Positions 27,478 through 34,976 of a stretch of 64,000 nucleotides of DNA are shown here, in pieces; within the stretch, counting starts at the first letter, position 1; each line of letters starts with the position of its first letter. The translations under genes were made by a program, and so were the position numbers. The stretch comes from CAMTVQ01 sp947085255 (lineage in GTDB: Bacteria; Bacteroidota; Bacteroidia; Sphingobacteriales; Sphingobacteriaceae): assembly GCA_947085255.1 (NCBI GenBank), contig CAMTVQ010000001.1:310001-374000 (forward strand). Reading direction: 5' to 3'. Under the pieces are notes generated by a model. It was not told the DNA's origin, searched no databases, and saw nothing but the letters and a program-made list of their open reading frames with translations.

Positions 27478-28368
27478 ATGAAGAATATAACCGTAATTGG
27501 AGCCGGAACCATGGGAAACGGCATTGCACATACTTTTGCCCAGTTTGGGTTTAAGGTAAATTTGATTGATGTACAACAAGCCTCTTTAGACAAAGGCATG
27601 GCTACCATCACCAAAAACTTAGACCGTATGGTAACTAAAGGCAGCATTACCGAAGCCGATAAAACAGCTACCCTTGCAAATATCACCACCTTTACCGATT
27701 TAAAAGCTGCCGTACAACAGGCTGATTTAGTAGTAGAAGCTGCTACCGAAAATGTAGAATTAAAATTATCTATCTTTAAGCAAATGGATGAATTTGCTCC
27801 TGCAAACGCCATTTTAGCTTCCAATACTTCTTCTATTTCTATCACGCAAATTGCAGCCGTTACCAAACGCCCTGAGCAGGTTATTGGCATGCACTTTATG
27901 AACCCAGTACCGGTAATGAAATTGGTAGAAATTATACGCGGCTACAGTACCACTGATGCTGTAACTGCTACCATTATGGAAACCTCCAAAAAGCTTAACA
28001 AAATACCGGTAGAGGTAAACGATTACCCAGGCTTTGTAGCCAACCGTATTTTGATGCCCATGATTAACGAGGCCATTTATACCTTGTACGAAGGTGTTGC
28101 TGGAGTAGAAGAAATTGACACTGTAATGAAGTTAGGCATGGCACATCCTATGGGTCCATTACAATTAGCCGATTTTATTGGATTAGACGTGTGTTTATCA
28201 ATCCTAAACGTATTGAACGATGGTTTTGGCAATCCGAAGTACGCCCCTTGCCCATTGTTGGTAAACATGGTAATGGCTGGACAAAAAGGAGCCAAATCGG
28301 GTTGTGGATTTTACGATTACAGCCACGGTGGCAAAGAGTTGGTAGTAGCTGCTAAATTTAAGCGTTAA
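27478..28368 (+). CDS. hbd: 3-hydroxybutyryl-CoA dehydrogenase
   Basis: NAD(P)-dependent oxidation of 3-hydroxyacyl-CoA, used in butyrate/fatty-acid or polyhydroxybutyrate-type metabolism. The ATG at 27478 is chosen because it starts directly at MKNITVIGAGTMGNGIA, the Rossmann fold; an upstream TTG would add four residues. Other signatures: ASNTSSISITQIA, GMHFMNPVPVMKLVEII, VNDYPGFVANRILMPMINEA and GMAHPMGPLQLADFIGLD. It is 296 aa, as expected for the stand-alone enzyme. Confidence 0.93.
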   Translation: MKNITVIGAGTMGNGIAHTFAQFGFKVNLIDVQQASLDKGMATITKNLDRMVTKGSITEADKTATLANITTFTDLKAAVQQADLVVEAATENVELKLSIFKQMDEFAPANAILASNTSSISITQIAAVTKRPEQVIGMHFMNPVPVMKLVEIIRGYSTTDAVTATIMETSKKLNKIPVEVNDYPGFVANRILMPMINEAIYTLYEGVAGVEEIDTVMKLGMAHPMGPLQLADFIGLDVCLSILNVLNDGFGNPKYAPCPLLVNMVMAGQKGAKSGCGFYDYSHGGKELVVAAKFKR

Positions 28369-28403
28369 GCTATTTTTGTTATTTTTGAAAAAAAGCACGT
28401 CTC

Positions 28404-29195
28404 ATGCATACGTTTATTGAGTTTCTGAAAAACAAAACCTTTCACAAGCATTTGCTTATTGCATTTGGATCGCTTTGCGTATTGCTGTTTATTCTATTTC
28501 AAACATTGGCTTTTTATACCCGCCATGGCGAATCGGTTACCTTACCTAATCTAAAAGGTATGACCATACAACAAGCACAAGATTTGTTAGCCGATAAGGG
28601 TTTTAAGTTTGAAGTTGATTCTGTATACTCGGTAAATAAAGCACCAGGTACAATTTTAGAGCAAGACCCTAATCCCGAAACAAAAGTAAAAGAAGGACGC
28701 ACCATTTACGTGTCTATTGTTTCGATGATTGCCCCTCAGGTAAAAATACCCGACTTAGTAGACGTATCGCTGCGCGAAGCTACTGCCATAATAGAAAGCT
28801 ACGGATTAAAAGTAGGCAATCTTATTTACAAACCCGATTTAGCACAAAACGCGGTATTGGGCATTATCGTAAAAGGGCAACCTGTAAGTGCAGGATTTAG
28901 CTTACCAAAAGGCAGCAATGTAGATTTAATTGTAGGTGATGGATACGGCAACACCATACTAACCGTACCAAATCTTATTGGCACCTCTTTGGAAGAAGCT
29001 ATGTTTGTGATACAAGCATCTGCGCTTAATTTAGGCACAGTAACGTATGACGAAACGATAAAAGACTCCGCATCGCGTGCTAAAGGATTTGTTTATAAGC
29101 AATTACCTATTCATAATGGCGATAGTACTAAAATAAACCAAGGCGAGCCTATCGATTTATTCATTACCCGTGATAAATCGAAAATAAACAAGTAA
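28404..29195 (+). CDS. membrane-anchored PASTA-domain protein
   Basis: A 263-aa protein with one N-terminal membrane helix (about 19-40) and three periplasmic PASTA domains (about 43-108, 112-180, 186-258), each with P.L.G.....A...L......V motifs. PASTA domains bind peptidoglycan-type muropeptides in penicillin-binding proteins and Ser/Thr kinases; here there is no kinase or transpeptidase domain, a form common in Bacteroidota. It heads a tightly spaced run with a cytochrome and MltG, so a cell-wall role is likely. Confidence 0.9.
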   Translation: MHTFIEFLKNKTFHKHLLIAFGSLCVLLFILFQTLAFYTRHGESVTLPNLKGMTIQQAQDLLADKGFKFEVDSVYSVNKAPGTILEQDPNPETKVKEGRTIYVSIVSMIAPQVKIPDLVDVSLREATAIIESYGLKVGNLIYKPDLAQNAVLGIIVKGQPVSAGFSLPKGSNVDLIVGDGYGNTILTVPNLIGTSLEEAMFVIQASALNLGTVTYDETIKDSASRAKGFVYKQLPIHNGDSTKINQGEPIDLFITRDKSKINK

Positions 29196-29197
29196 TT

Positions 29198-31198
29198 GTG
29201 GTGAAAAAGTGGTCGAAAACAGGCGCGGTAGCTGTGCTACTTGTTGGTTTTGTTATCACATTTTCAGTTTTTTGCCATTCGGATAGCAGCAACACCACTG
29301 CAACGAATTCTTTGCTATACCTTAATCATCACGATACGGCCAAATATGTAGGCATCAATACCTGCAAACAATGTCATTCTGCCATTTACGAAAGTTTTAT
29401 ACAAACAGGCATGGGGCAATCTTTTGCCAAGGCTACTCGCACAAAAAGTGCGGCACGTTTTACAGGGCATAATGTGGTGTACGACAAATTTCGTAATTTT
29501 TATTACCAACCATACTGGGTAGATAGCACTTTCTATATAAAAGAATATCGATTAGCGGGCAAAGACACAGTTTTTGCACGTACCGAAAAAGTAAATTACA
29601 TTATTGGTTCGGGGCAGCATACCAACTCGCATATGATGGAGATAAATGGCTATTTCTACCAAATGCCCCTCACCTTTTACACACAAAAACAACGCTGGGA
29701 CTTACCACCAGGCTACGACAAAGGAGGCAACTTACGCTTTGGCCGCACAATAGAGTTGGAGTGCATGAGTTGCCACAACGCCTACCCTAATTTTGTAGAG
29801 GGCTCATTAAACAAGTTTGCTTCGGTACCGCAAGGTATTGATTGCGAGCGTTGCCATGGGCCAGGTAGTATACATGTGCAACAAAAGCAACTGGGTAATA
29901 TAGTAGATACCGCCACGCATATCGACTATACGATTGTGAACCCAAAAAAACTACCCTATCAATTGCAGGTAGATGTATGTCAACGCTGCCATTTACAAGG
30001 CAATACGGTATTGGCTCCTGGTAAATCATTTTTCGACTTTAAACCTGGTATGCAGCTAAGTAAATATATGAGTGTGTTTTTACCCCAATACACTACTTCT
30101 GATGAGTTTATTATGGCATCGCATGCCGAACGCTTAAAAAGCAGCCAATGCTTTGTACAGAGCACCAAAAAGCGCATACAGGTAAACAACGTAAAATACG
30201 TAAACAGTAAACTCGACAACACAGATGTGAGCTCGCTTACGTGCATATCTTGCCACAATCCGCACAAGAGTGTAAAATTTACCGACGATGCTCAGTTTAA
30301 CACTGCGTGCAAAAACTGCCATTCGGAAGCAAAAAAGTATAATTTACCGCTGTGCTCCGAAAAACTAAATACTCGTAAAGCACTTAATGACAATTGCCAG
30401 CAGTGCCACATGCCAAAATCGGGTAGTATTGATATTCCGCATGTGCGTATTACCGACCACCGCATACAAATACCGTTATCGGGTAAAAAAAAGGAAGCAA
30501 TTAAGCAGTTTTTGGGACTAAAAGCACTAAACAACCCTATTGCCGATGCCGAAACTATTGCCGAGGGCTATATTAGTTACTTTGAAAAGTATGATAAAAA
30601 ACCTTTTTATTTAGACTCTGCCGAAATCTACCTGATTAAAAGCACACTGCGTTCGTTGCGGCATACGGGCAATTGGGTACGCTTGCATTTTTTGAGAGAA
30701 GATTACCCTAAAATAGTAAAATTGGCTACCGACTTATCACCCCAAAGCATTACCGATTCGTGGACAGCATACCGCATAGGACGCGCTTTTGAAGCAGAAA
30801 ATACTATTGATAAAGCCTATCTGTTTTTAAAACAAGCGGTAGTATTAGCTAAATACAATTTAGATTTTAATGATAACTATGCAATTGTCGCTATAAAAAT
30901 GGGCTATACTACTGAGGCAAAGTCTGTTTTTGAATTTATACTTGCGCAAAACCCAACACATGTAAACGCACTAAATAATTTGGGGTATCTGAATCTTACC
31001 TTAGGGCAAGTAACTGTTGCCGAAAAACTATATAATGCAGCATTAGCAATCGATCCTGATTACGAGCCCTTGTTATTAAACAAAGTGGGGTTCTATTTGT
31101 ATGTAAATCAGCCACAAAAAGCTAAAAAATTACTGCAGGATATTATTCGCAAAAACCCTAAAAACATACAAGCAAAGCAAGTATTAGGCAATTTGTAA
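29198..31198 (+). CDS. seven-haem c-type cytochrome with C-terminal TPR repeats
   Basis: Exported 666-aa protein; starts with GTG at 29198 or 29201, 2 nt after the PASTA gene. An N-terminal hydrophobic segment (VAVLLVGFVITFSVFCHS) exports it. Seven CxxCH haem sites are visible: CKQCH, CMSCH, CERCH, CQRCH, CISCH, CKNCH and CQQCH. The C-terminal 130 residues are TPR units (NNLGYLNLTLGQVTVAEKLYNAALAIDPDY). The arrangement resembles NrfA-related/doxCc-type cytochrome-TPR proteins of Bacteroidota. Probable periplasmic electron transfer; substrate unknown. Position between a PASTA protein and MltG is unexpected. Confidence 0.88.
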   Translation: MVKKWSKTGAVAVLLVGFVITFSVFCHSDSSNTTATNSLLYLNHHDTAKYVGINTCKQCHSAIYESFIQTGMGQSFAKATRTKSAARFTGHNVVYDKFRNFYYQPYWVDSTFYIKEYRLAGKDTVFARTEKVNYIIGSGQHTNSHMMEINGYFYQMPLTFYTQKQRWDLPPGYDKGGNLRFGRTIELECMSCHNAYPNFVEGSLNKFASVPQGIDCERCHGPGSIHVQQKQLGNIVDTATHIDYTIVNPKKLPYQLQVDVCQRCHLQGNTVLAPGKSFFDFKPGMQLSKYMSVFLPQYTTSDEFIMASHAERLKSSQCFVQSTKKRIQVNNVKYVNSKLDNTDVSSLTCISCHNPHKSVKFTDDAQFNTACKNCHSEAKKYNLPLCSEKLNTRKALNDNCQQCHMPKSGSIDIPHVRITDHRIQIPLSGKKKEAIKQFLGLKALNNPIADAETIAEGYISYFEKYDKKPFYLDSAEIYLIKSTLRSLRHTGNWVRLHFLREDYPKIVKLATDLSPQSITDSWTAYRIGRAFEAENTIDKAYLFLKQAVVLAKYNLDFNDNYAIVAIKMGYTTEAKSVFEFILAQNPTHVNALNNLGYLNLTLGQVTVAEKLYNAALAIDPDYEPLLLNKVGFYLYVNQPQKAKKLLQDIIRKNPKNIQAKQVLGNL

Positions 31199-31224
31199 TA
31201 TCTTTAGCACTTTATTTTGTAGTG

Positions 31225-32283
31225 ATGAGAAAGAAACAACAGAAACCACTTTTTACCAATAAGTTTATACTAATTATAGGAGCAATAGTACTTGCAGGTG
31301 CAGGTATTGTGGGTTATTACTTTTACAAAACCATTTTTGTAGCCAATACTTCGGTAGAAGAAAATGAAAAAGAGTTTTTATACATCCCTACCGGTTCTAA
31401 TTACAACGATTTGCTAAACCTACTGGCCGAAAAGAACTATTTGGCCAATTTAGAATCGTTTAAGAAAGCTGCCGATTTAATGAAGTTTAATAAGGTAAAA
31501 GCTGGCAGGTACCGCATTAAATCAGGAATGAGCAACCGTTCATTGGTAAACATTCTTAAAGCAGGCAATCAGGAAGCGGTACAGTTAACCTTTAATAACC
31601 ATAGGCTAAAAGAAGATTTTGCAGGCTATTTAGGCAGCAAACTAGAGATTGATTCGGCAGAATTTAGCGAGTTGTTAAACAATGAGCTATTCTTAAAAAA
31701 GTATAATACCAACCCAGAAATTGTATATGCTTTGTTTTTACCAAATACCTACCAAATTTACTGGAATACATCGGCAGAAGATTTTTTTGATAAAATGTAC
31801 AACGAGTACCAAAAGTTTTGGAACGAAAAACGCATTTACCGTGCCGAACAAATAGGTTTAACTCCGGTACAAGTAAGTATTTTAGCTTCTATTGTAGACC
31901 AAGAAACTGCCAGCGACCGCGAAATGCCTACAATTGCTGGTGTATATATCAACCGATTGAATAAAAGTATGCGTTTGGAAGCCGATCCAACAGTGGTATT
32001 TGCCAATAAAGACTTTACCATTAGACGAGTATTGAATAAACACTTAGCTAAAGACTCCCCATACAACACCTATAGATATGCCGGATTGCCTCCTGGTCCT
32101 ATCGCCATGCCATCTATGGCGGCTATTGATGCAGTATTAAACTACCAACAGCATAATTATATTTACTTTTGTGCCAAAGAAGACTTTTCGGGCATGCACA
32201 ACTTTGCGGTAACCCTAGCCCAGCACCAAGCAAATGCACGCAAGTTTCAGCGTGCGCTAAGCCAACGAAAAATATATAATTAG
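31225..32283 (+). CDS. mltG: endolytic murein transglycosylase MltG
   Basis: Inner-membrane lytic transglycosylase that terminates nascent glycan strands. The ATG at 31225 is preferred over the GTG one codon upstream, giving 352 aa. One N-terminal membrane helix (about 14-34) is followed by a LysM-like part and the YceG domain. The catalytic glutamate is Glu227 in ILASIVDQETASDREM, and YINRLNKSMRLEADPTVVF and YNTYRYAGLPPGPIAMPS are diagnostic. Confidence 0.94.
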   Translation: MRKKQQKPLFTNKFILIIGAIVLAGAGIVGYYFYKTIFVANTSVEENEKEFLYIPTGSNYNDLLNLLAEKNYLANLESFKKAADLMKFNKVKAGRYRIKSGMSNRSLVNILKAGNQEAVQLTFNNHRLKEDFAGYLGSKLEIDSAEFSELLNNELFLKKYNTNPEIVYALFLPNTYQIYWNTSAEDFFDKMYNEYQKFWNEKRIYRAEQIGLTPVQVSILASIVDQETASDREMPTIAGVYINRLNKSMRLEADPTVVFANKDFTIRRVLNKHLAKDSPYNTYRYAGLPPGPIAMPSMAAIDAVLNYQQHNYIYFCAKEDFSGMHNFAVTLAQHQANARKFQRALSQRKIYN

Positions 32284-32287
32284 AACT

Positions 32288-32713
32288 ATGTTTATACACG
32301 AAACCAAACTGCGCGTACGTTACGGAGAAACAGATCAAATGGGATACGTGTATTATGGTAACTATGCCGAGTTTTTTGAAGTAGCACGTGTAGAAATGCT
32401 ACGCAGCATGGGGCTGAGTTATAAAGGCTTTGAAGCAGATGGGGTAATGATGCCGGTGCTGGAACTAAAATGCAAGTACATCCGTCCAGCAAAATACGAC
32501 GACCTACTTACCATACGTACTACATTAAAAGAAATGCCCTCGGCACGCATTCATTTTTATTACGAGATATTTAACGAACAACAAACGCTTATACACGTTG
32601 GCGAAACAACATTGGTATTTGTAAACATGCTTACACAAAGACCCTGCAAAGCCCCCGAACCTTTTTTACTACAACTACACCCTTACTTTAGCAACAATGA
32701 AGTGGCTTTATAA
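32288..32713 (+). CDS. acyl-CoA thioesterase, 4HBT/YbgC hot-dog family
   Basis: A 141-aa single hot-dog domain with the 4-hydroxybenzoyl-CoA thioesterase motif VRYGETDQMGYVYYGNYAEFFEVAR, where the Asp (GETDQ) is catalytic. Substrate range is usually short acyl-CoA or acyl-ACP. It starts 4 nt after mltG and overlaps the next gene by 17 nt, so it is part of the same operon. A second member of the family is at 40766. Confidence 0.88.
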   Translation: MFIHETKLRVRYGETDQMGYVYYGNYAEFFEVARVEMLRSMGLSYKGFEADGVMMPVLELKCKYIRPAKYDDLLTIRTTLKEMPSARIHFYYEIFNEQQTLIHVGETTLVFVNMLTQRPCKAPEPFLLQLHPYFSNNEVAL

Positions 32714-33680
32714 TAAAATACTTATACGTATAGGCTTATTTCGTGCATTGGTAAAGTGGAGTAAACACACTAGTTTACCTGGCTTAGAAACGGTACCCTT
32801 ATATACGCTATCGGTATTTTTTATAACAGAGTTGCAACGAGAATCGCTGAATACAAAGGCACGCTCTTTGGCATTCGATTTTTTGCTAGCCCTATTCCCG
32901 GCAACTATCTTTTTATTTACCCTTATACCTTACATACCCGTTGCCGACTTTCAAGACCAATTGCTATTGCTATTAAAGCAAATATTACCAAAAAATGCCT
33001 ATCAGGCATTTAATGCCACTTTAGAGGATATTATTAAAAGGCAACGTGGCGATTTGCTCTCATTAGGTTTTGGGTTTGCATTGTTTTTCTCTACCAATGG
33101 CATTTTTTCGCTTATGCGAGCTTTCAATAAGTCATCATTACAGGCAGAAACACGCTCGGCATTTAAGCAACGTTTAGTGGCCATATCGCTTACCTTTTTA
33201 GTTTCTACTCTACTATTGGTAGGCATATCGGTAATTGTTGCTGGTGAATATGTAATTGAAATCTTAAAAGCCTTCGACTTTATTAAAGATCAGTGGCTGT
33301 ATTACTTACTATTTGTTATTAGGTGGCTAATTATCATAACCTTGTTTTTTACTATTATATCAGTGTTGTACTATTTCGGGCCATCTACGCCCAAAAAGTT
33401 CAGCTTCTTCTCGCCAGGTTCTATATTGGCTACTACCCTATTTATTATTACCTCTTTTGCTTTTTCGTACTATATCAATCAATTTAGCAGCTACAATAAA
33501 CTGTATGGATCTATCGGTACTTTAATTGTGGTAATGCTGTGGTTGTACCTAAGTTCGCTTATTTTACTAATCGGATTTGAATTAAATGCCTGTATTGTCA
33601 TGTCCAAGAAAAATAGTACGCTAAAAGCCCCAACAGATAAATCGTTCAAGGGCAATTTGTTAAAAGCAAATACTAACTAA
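32697..33680 (+). CDS. YihY/BrkB-family inner-membrane protein
   Basis: A 327-aa polytopic protein with about six membrane helices: LAFDFLLALFPATIFLFTLIPYIP, LGFGFALFFSTNGIFSLMRAFN, AISLTFLVSTLLLVGISVIV and the C-terminal YGSIGTLIVVMLWLYLSSLILLIGFELNA, the family signature. Old annotations as ribonuclease BN are not supported for this family; function is unknown (transport or envelope). Confidence 0.9.
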   Translation: MKWLYNKILIRIGLFRALVKWSKHTSLPGLETVPLYTLSVFFITELQRESLNTKARSLAFDFLLALFPATIFLFTLIPYIPVADFQDQLLLLLKQILPKNAYQAFNATLEDIIKRQRGDLLSLGFGFALFFSTNGIFSLMRAFNKSSLQAETRSAFKQRLVAISLTFLVSTLLLVGISVIVAGEYVIEILKAFDFIKDQWLYYLLFVIRWLIIITLFFTIISVLYYFGPSTPKKFSFFSPGSILATTLFIITSFAFSYYINQFSSYNKLYGSIGTLIVVMLWLYLSSLILLIGFELNACIVMSKKNSTLKAPTDKSFKGNLLKANTN

Positions 33681-33714
33681 GTTTCCTATTATTTTCAAAA
33701 AAATCAATTGTTTT

Positions 33715-33745
33715 TTTGGCAAAATGGCTTCAATTCGTACTTTTG
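33715..33745 (+). promoter_or_regulatory. promoter of tRNA-Ser
   Basis: TTTG at 33715-33718 and TACTTTTG at 33738-33745 with a 19-nt spacer match the Bacteroidota TTTG/TAnnTTTG promoter, ending 5 nt before the tRNA. Confidence 0.65.
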
Positions 33746-33749
33746 CGGC

Positions 33750-33837
33750 GGAGAGTTGGCAGAGCGGTCGAACGCGGCGGTCTTGAAAACCGTTGACTGT
33801 AACAGGTCCGGGGGTTCGAATCCCTCACTCTCCGCCA
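33750..33837 (+). tRNA. tRNA-Ser (anticodon UGA)
   Basis: An 88-nt class II tRNA with a GGAGAGT/ACTCTCC acceptor stem, long variable arm, GGTTCGAATCC T-arm, and encoded CCA. The anticodon loop CTTGAAA gives TGA (33784-33786), reading UCA serine codons. Confidence 0.95.
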
Positions 33838-34018
33838 ACTATGTTATGATGCCTTCTGCTTATGCAGGAGGCATTTTTGTTTTCAGAATACGTCTAAAAT
33901 ATTTTGGAGACGAAATGAAGAAAACAAAATGCTACATGAGCGTAGCGAGTGATAGCAAACATAGATGGAAGCACTCTCCCACATCGGGTATCACGAAGTA
34001 ATCCCTCACTCTCCGCCA
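33819..34018 (+). mobile_element. mini-element or integration scar bounded by duplicated tRNA-Ser 3' ends
   Basis: The last 19 nt of the tRNA (AATCCCTCACTCTCCGCCA, 33819-33837) recur exactly at 34000-34018. A tRNA 3' end repeated about 180 bp downstream is the layout of attL/attR left by a tRNA-integrating element. The enclosed DNA has no integrase; it holds a hairpin with a T-run (33849-33879) and a fragment (near 33940) of the GAGCGTAGCGA repeat family. It may be a deleted remnant or a small passive element. Confidence 0.45.
33849..33879 (+). terminator. intrinsic terminator after tRNA-Ser
   Basis: An 11-bp stem (33849-33859 with 33864-33874, one G-T pair, loop TTAT) followed by TTTTGTTTT. 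It starts 12 nt after the tRNA. Confidence 0.75.
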
Positions 34019-34029
34019 GCATAAAAAAA

Positions 34030-34058
34030 GCCTCTCGCAAATTGCGGGAGGCTTTTTT
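34030..34058. terminator. bidirectional terminator between the tRNA segment and ppx
   Basis: GCCTCTCGC (34030-34038) pairs with GCGGGAGGC (34044-34052, one T-G pair); A-run on the left, T-run on the right, so it can end transcripts from both strands. Confidence 0.8.
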
Positions 34059-34076
34059 ATTTAGCACTATTTCTGT

Positions 34077-34964
34077 TTAGGAAACTCGATGATGTTTCTC
34101 TATCAATAGATTAATTAATCCATCTACCATACCCACTTGTGGTACGTGCATTTCTTTAATACCTGCCCATTTCATTACCGTTAAATAAATTTCGGAAGCA
34201 GGTATAATTACGTCTGCCCTATCTTGGTTAAGTTGCAATACTTTAATACGATCTTTTAGTGAGTACGAGTTTAGAAACTGGTACATGTTTTTAAGCGTTG
34301 TATAACTCATTATCGCCTCTTTTTCTTTAGACAATCGAAATAGCTTATTGATATTGCCACCCGTACCAATACCAGTAATAGGCTTTAAGGTCTTAATATG
34401 CTCTTTAATCCACTCTTTAAGCTCTTCCCACACTTCTTCTCTATCCTTATTATCAAGCATACGTATGGTACCTAAATCGAAAGACCGCGATGCCACAATT
34501 TCGTCTTTGGCAAAAACAGTAAGTTCGGTACTACCTCCACCAACATCAATATATAGGTAGGTTTTATTTTTATCTAAACTTTCGGCAATGTGGTTGGCAT
34601 AAATAATGCTCGCCTCTTTGCTACCAGCTACAATTTCTATATTAATATTGGCTTCTTTCTTTATGTTTTTTACAATAGCTGCACCATTTTTAGCCTCACG
34701 TAATGAAGAAGTTCCACATGCTAGATAATCCGTTACATGATATACATCCATCAAGTTTCTGAAGGCCTGCATGGTTTTCAATAATTCTTCTGCTTTTCTA
34801 TCCGAAATATACTGGTCTAAAAACGCATTATCACCCAAACGCAAGGGCACGCGTATAAGCGTAGTTTTTTTGTACCCAATTTTACCAGTTTGGTCTTGTT
34901 CTATTACGTCGGCTATCATTAGGCGAACAGCATTAGAACCAATATCTATAGCAGCGTATCTCAC
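34077..34964 (-). CDS. ppx: Ppx/GppA-family exopolyphosphatase
   Basis: Hydrolyses terminal phosphates of polyphosphate (or pppGpp). The 295-aa protein consists of the actin-like ASKHA core only: AAIDIGSNAVRLMIADV at the N-terminus, YLACGTSSLREAKNG, YLYIDVGGGSTELTVF and PITGIGTGGNINKLF. It lacks the C-terminal HD-like extension of the E. coli enzyme, as usual in Bacteroidota. It lies 12 nt downstream of ppk1, pairing synthesis with degradation. Confidence 0.9.
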   Translation of the reverse strand: MRYAAIDIGSNAVRLMIADVIEQDQTGKIGYKKTTLIRVPLRLGDNAFLDQYISDRKAEELLKTMQAFRNLMDVYHVTDYLACGTSSLREAKNGAAIVKNIKKEANINIEIVAGSKEASIIYANHIAESLDKNKTYLYIDVGGGSTELTVFAKDEIVASRSFDLGTIRMLDNKDREEVWEELKEWIKEHIKTLKPITGIGTGGNINKLFRLSKEKEAIMSYTTLKNMYQFLNSYSLKDRIKVLQLNQDRADVIIPASEIYLTVMKWAGIKEMHVPQVGMVDGLINLLIEKHHRVS

Positions 34965-34976
34965 AGTTGTTGGGTT

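Noticed and set aside
32697..33680. Ribonuclease BN
   Set aside because: The old family name rests on a mis-assignment; the protein is a polytopic membrane protein without nuclease motifs.
33708..34001. 97-aa open frame over tRNA-Ser and the segment after it
   Set aside because: It starts at a TTG before the tRNA and translates the tRNA itself; no protein-like signal.
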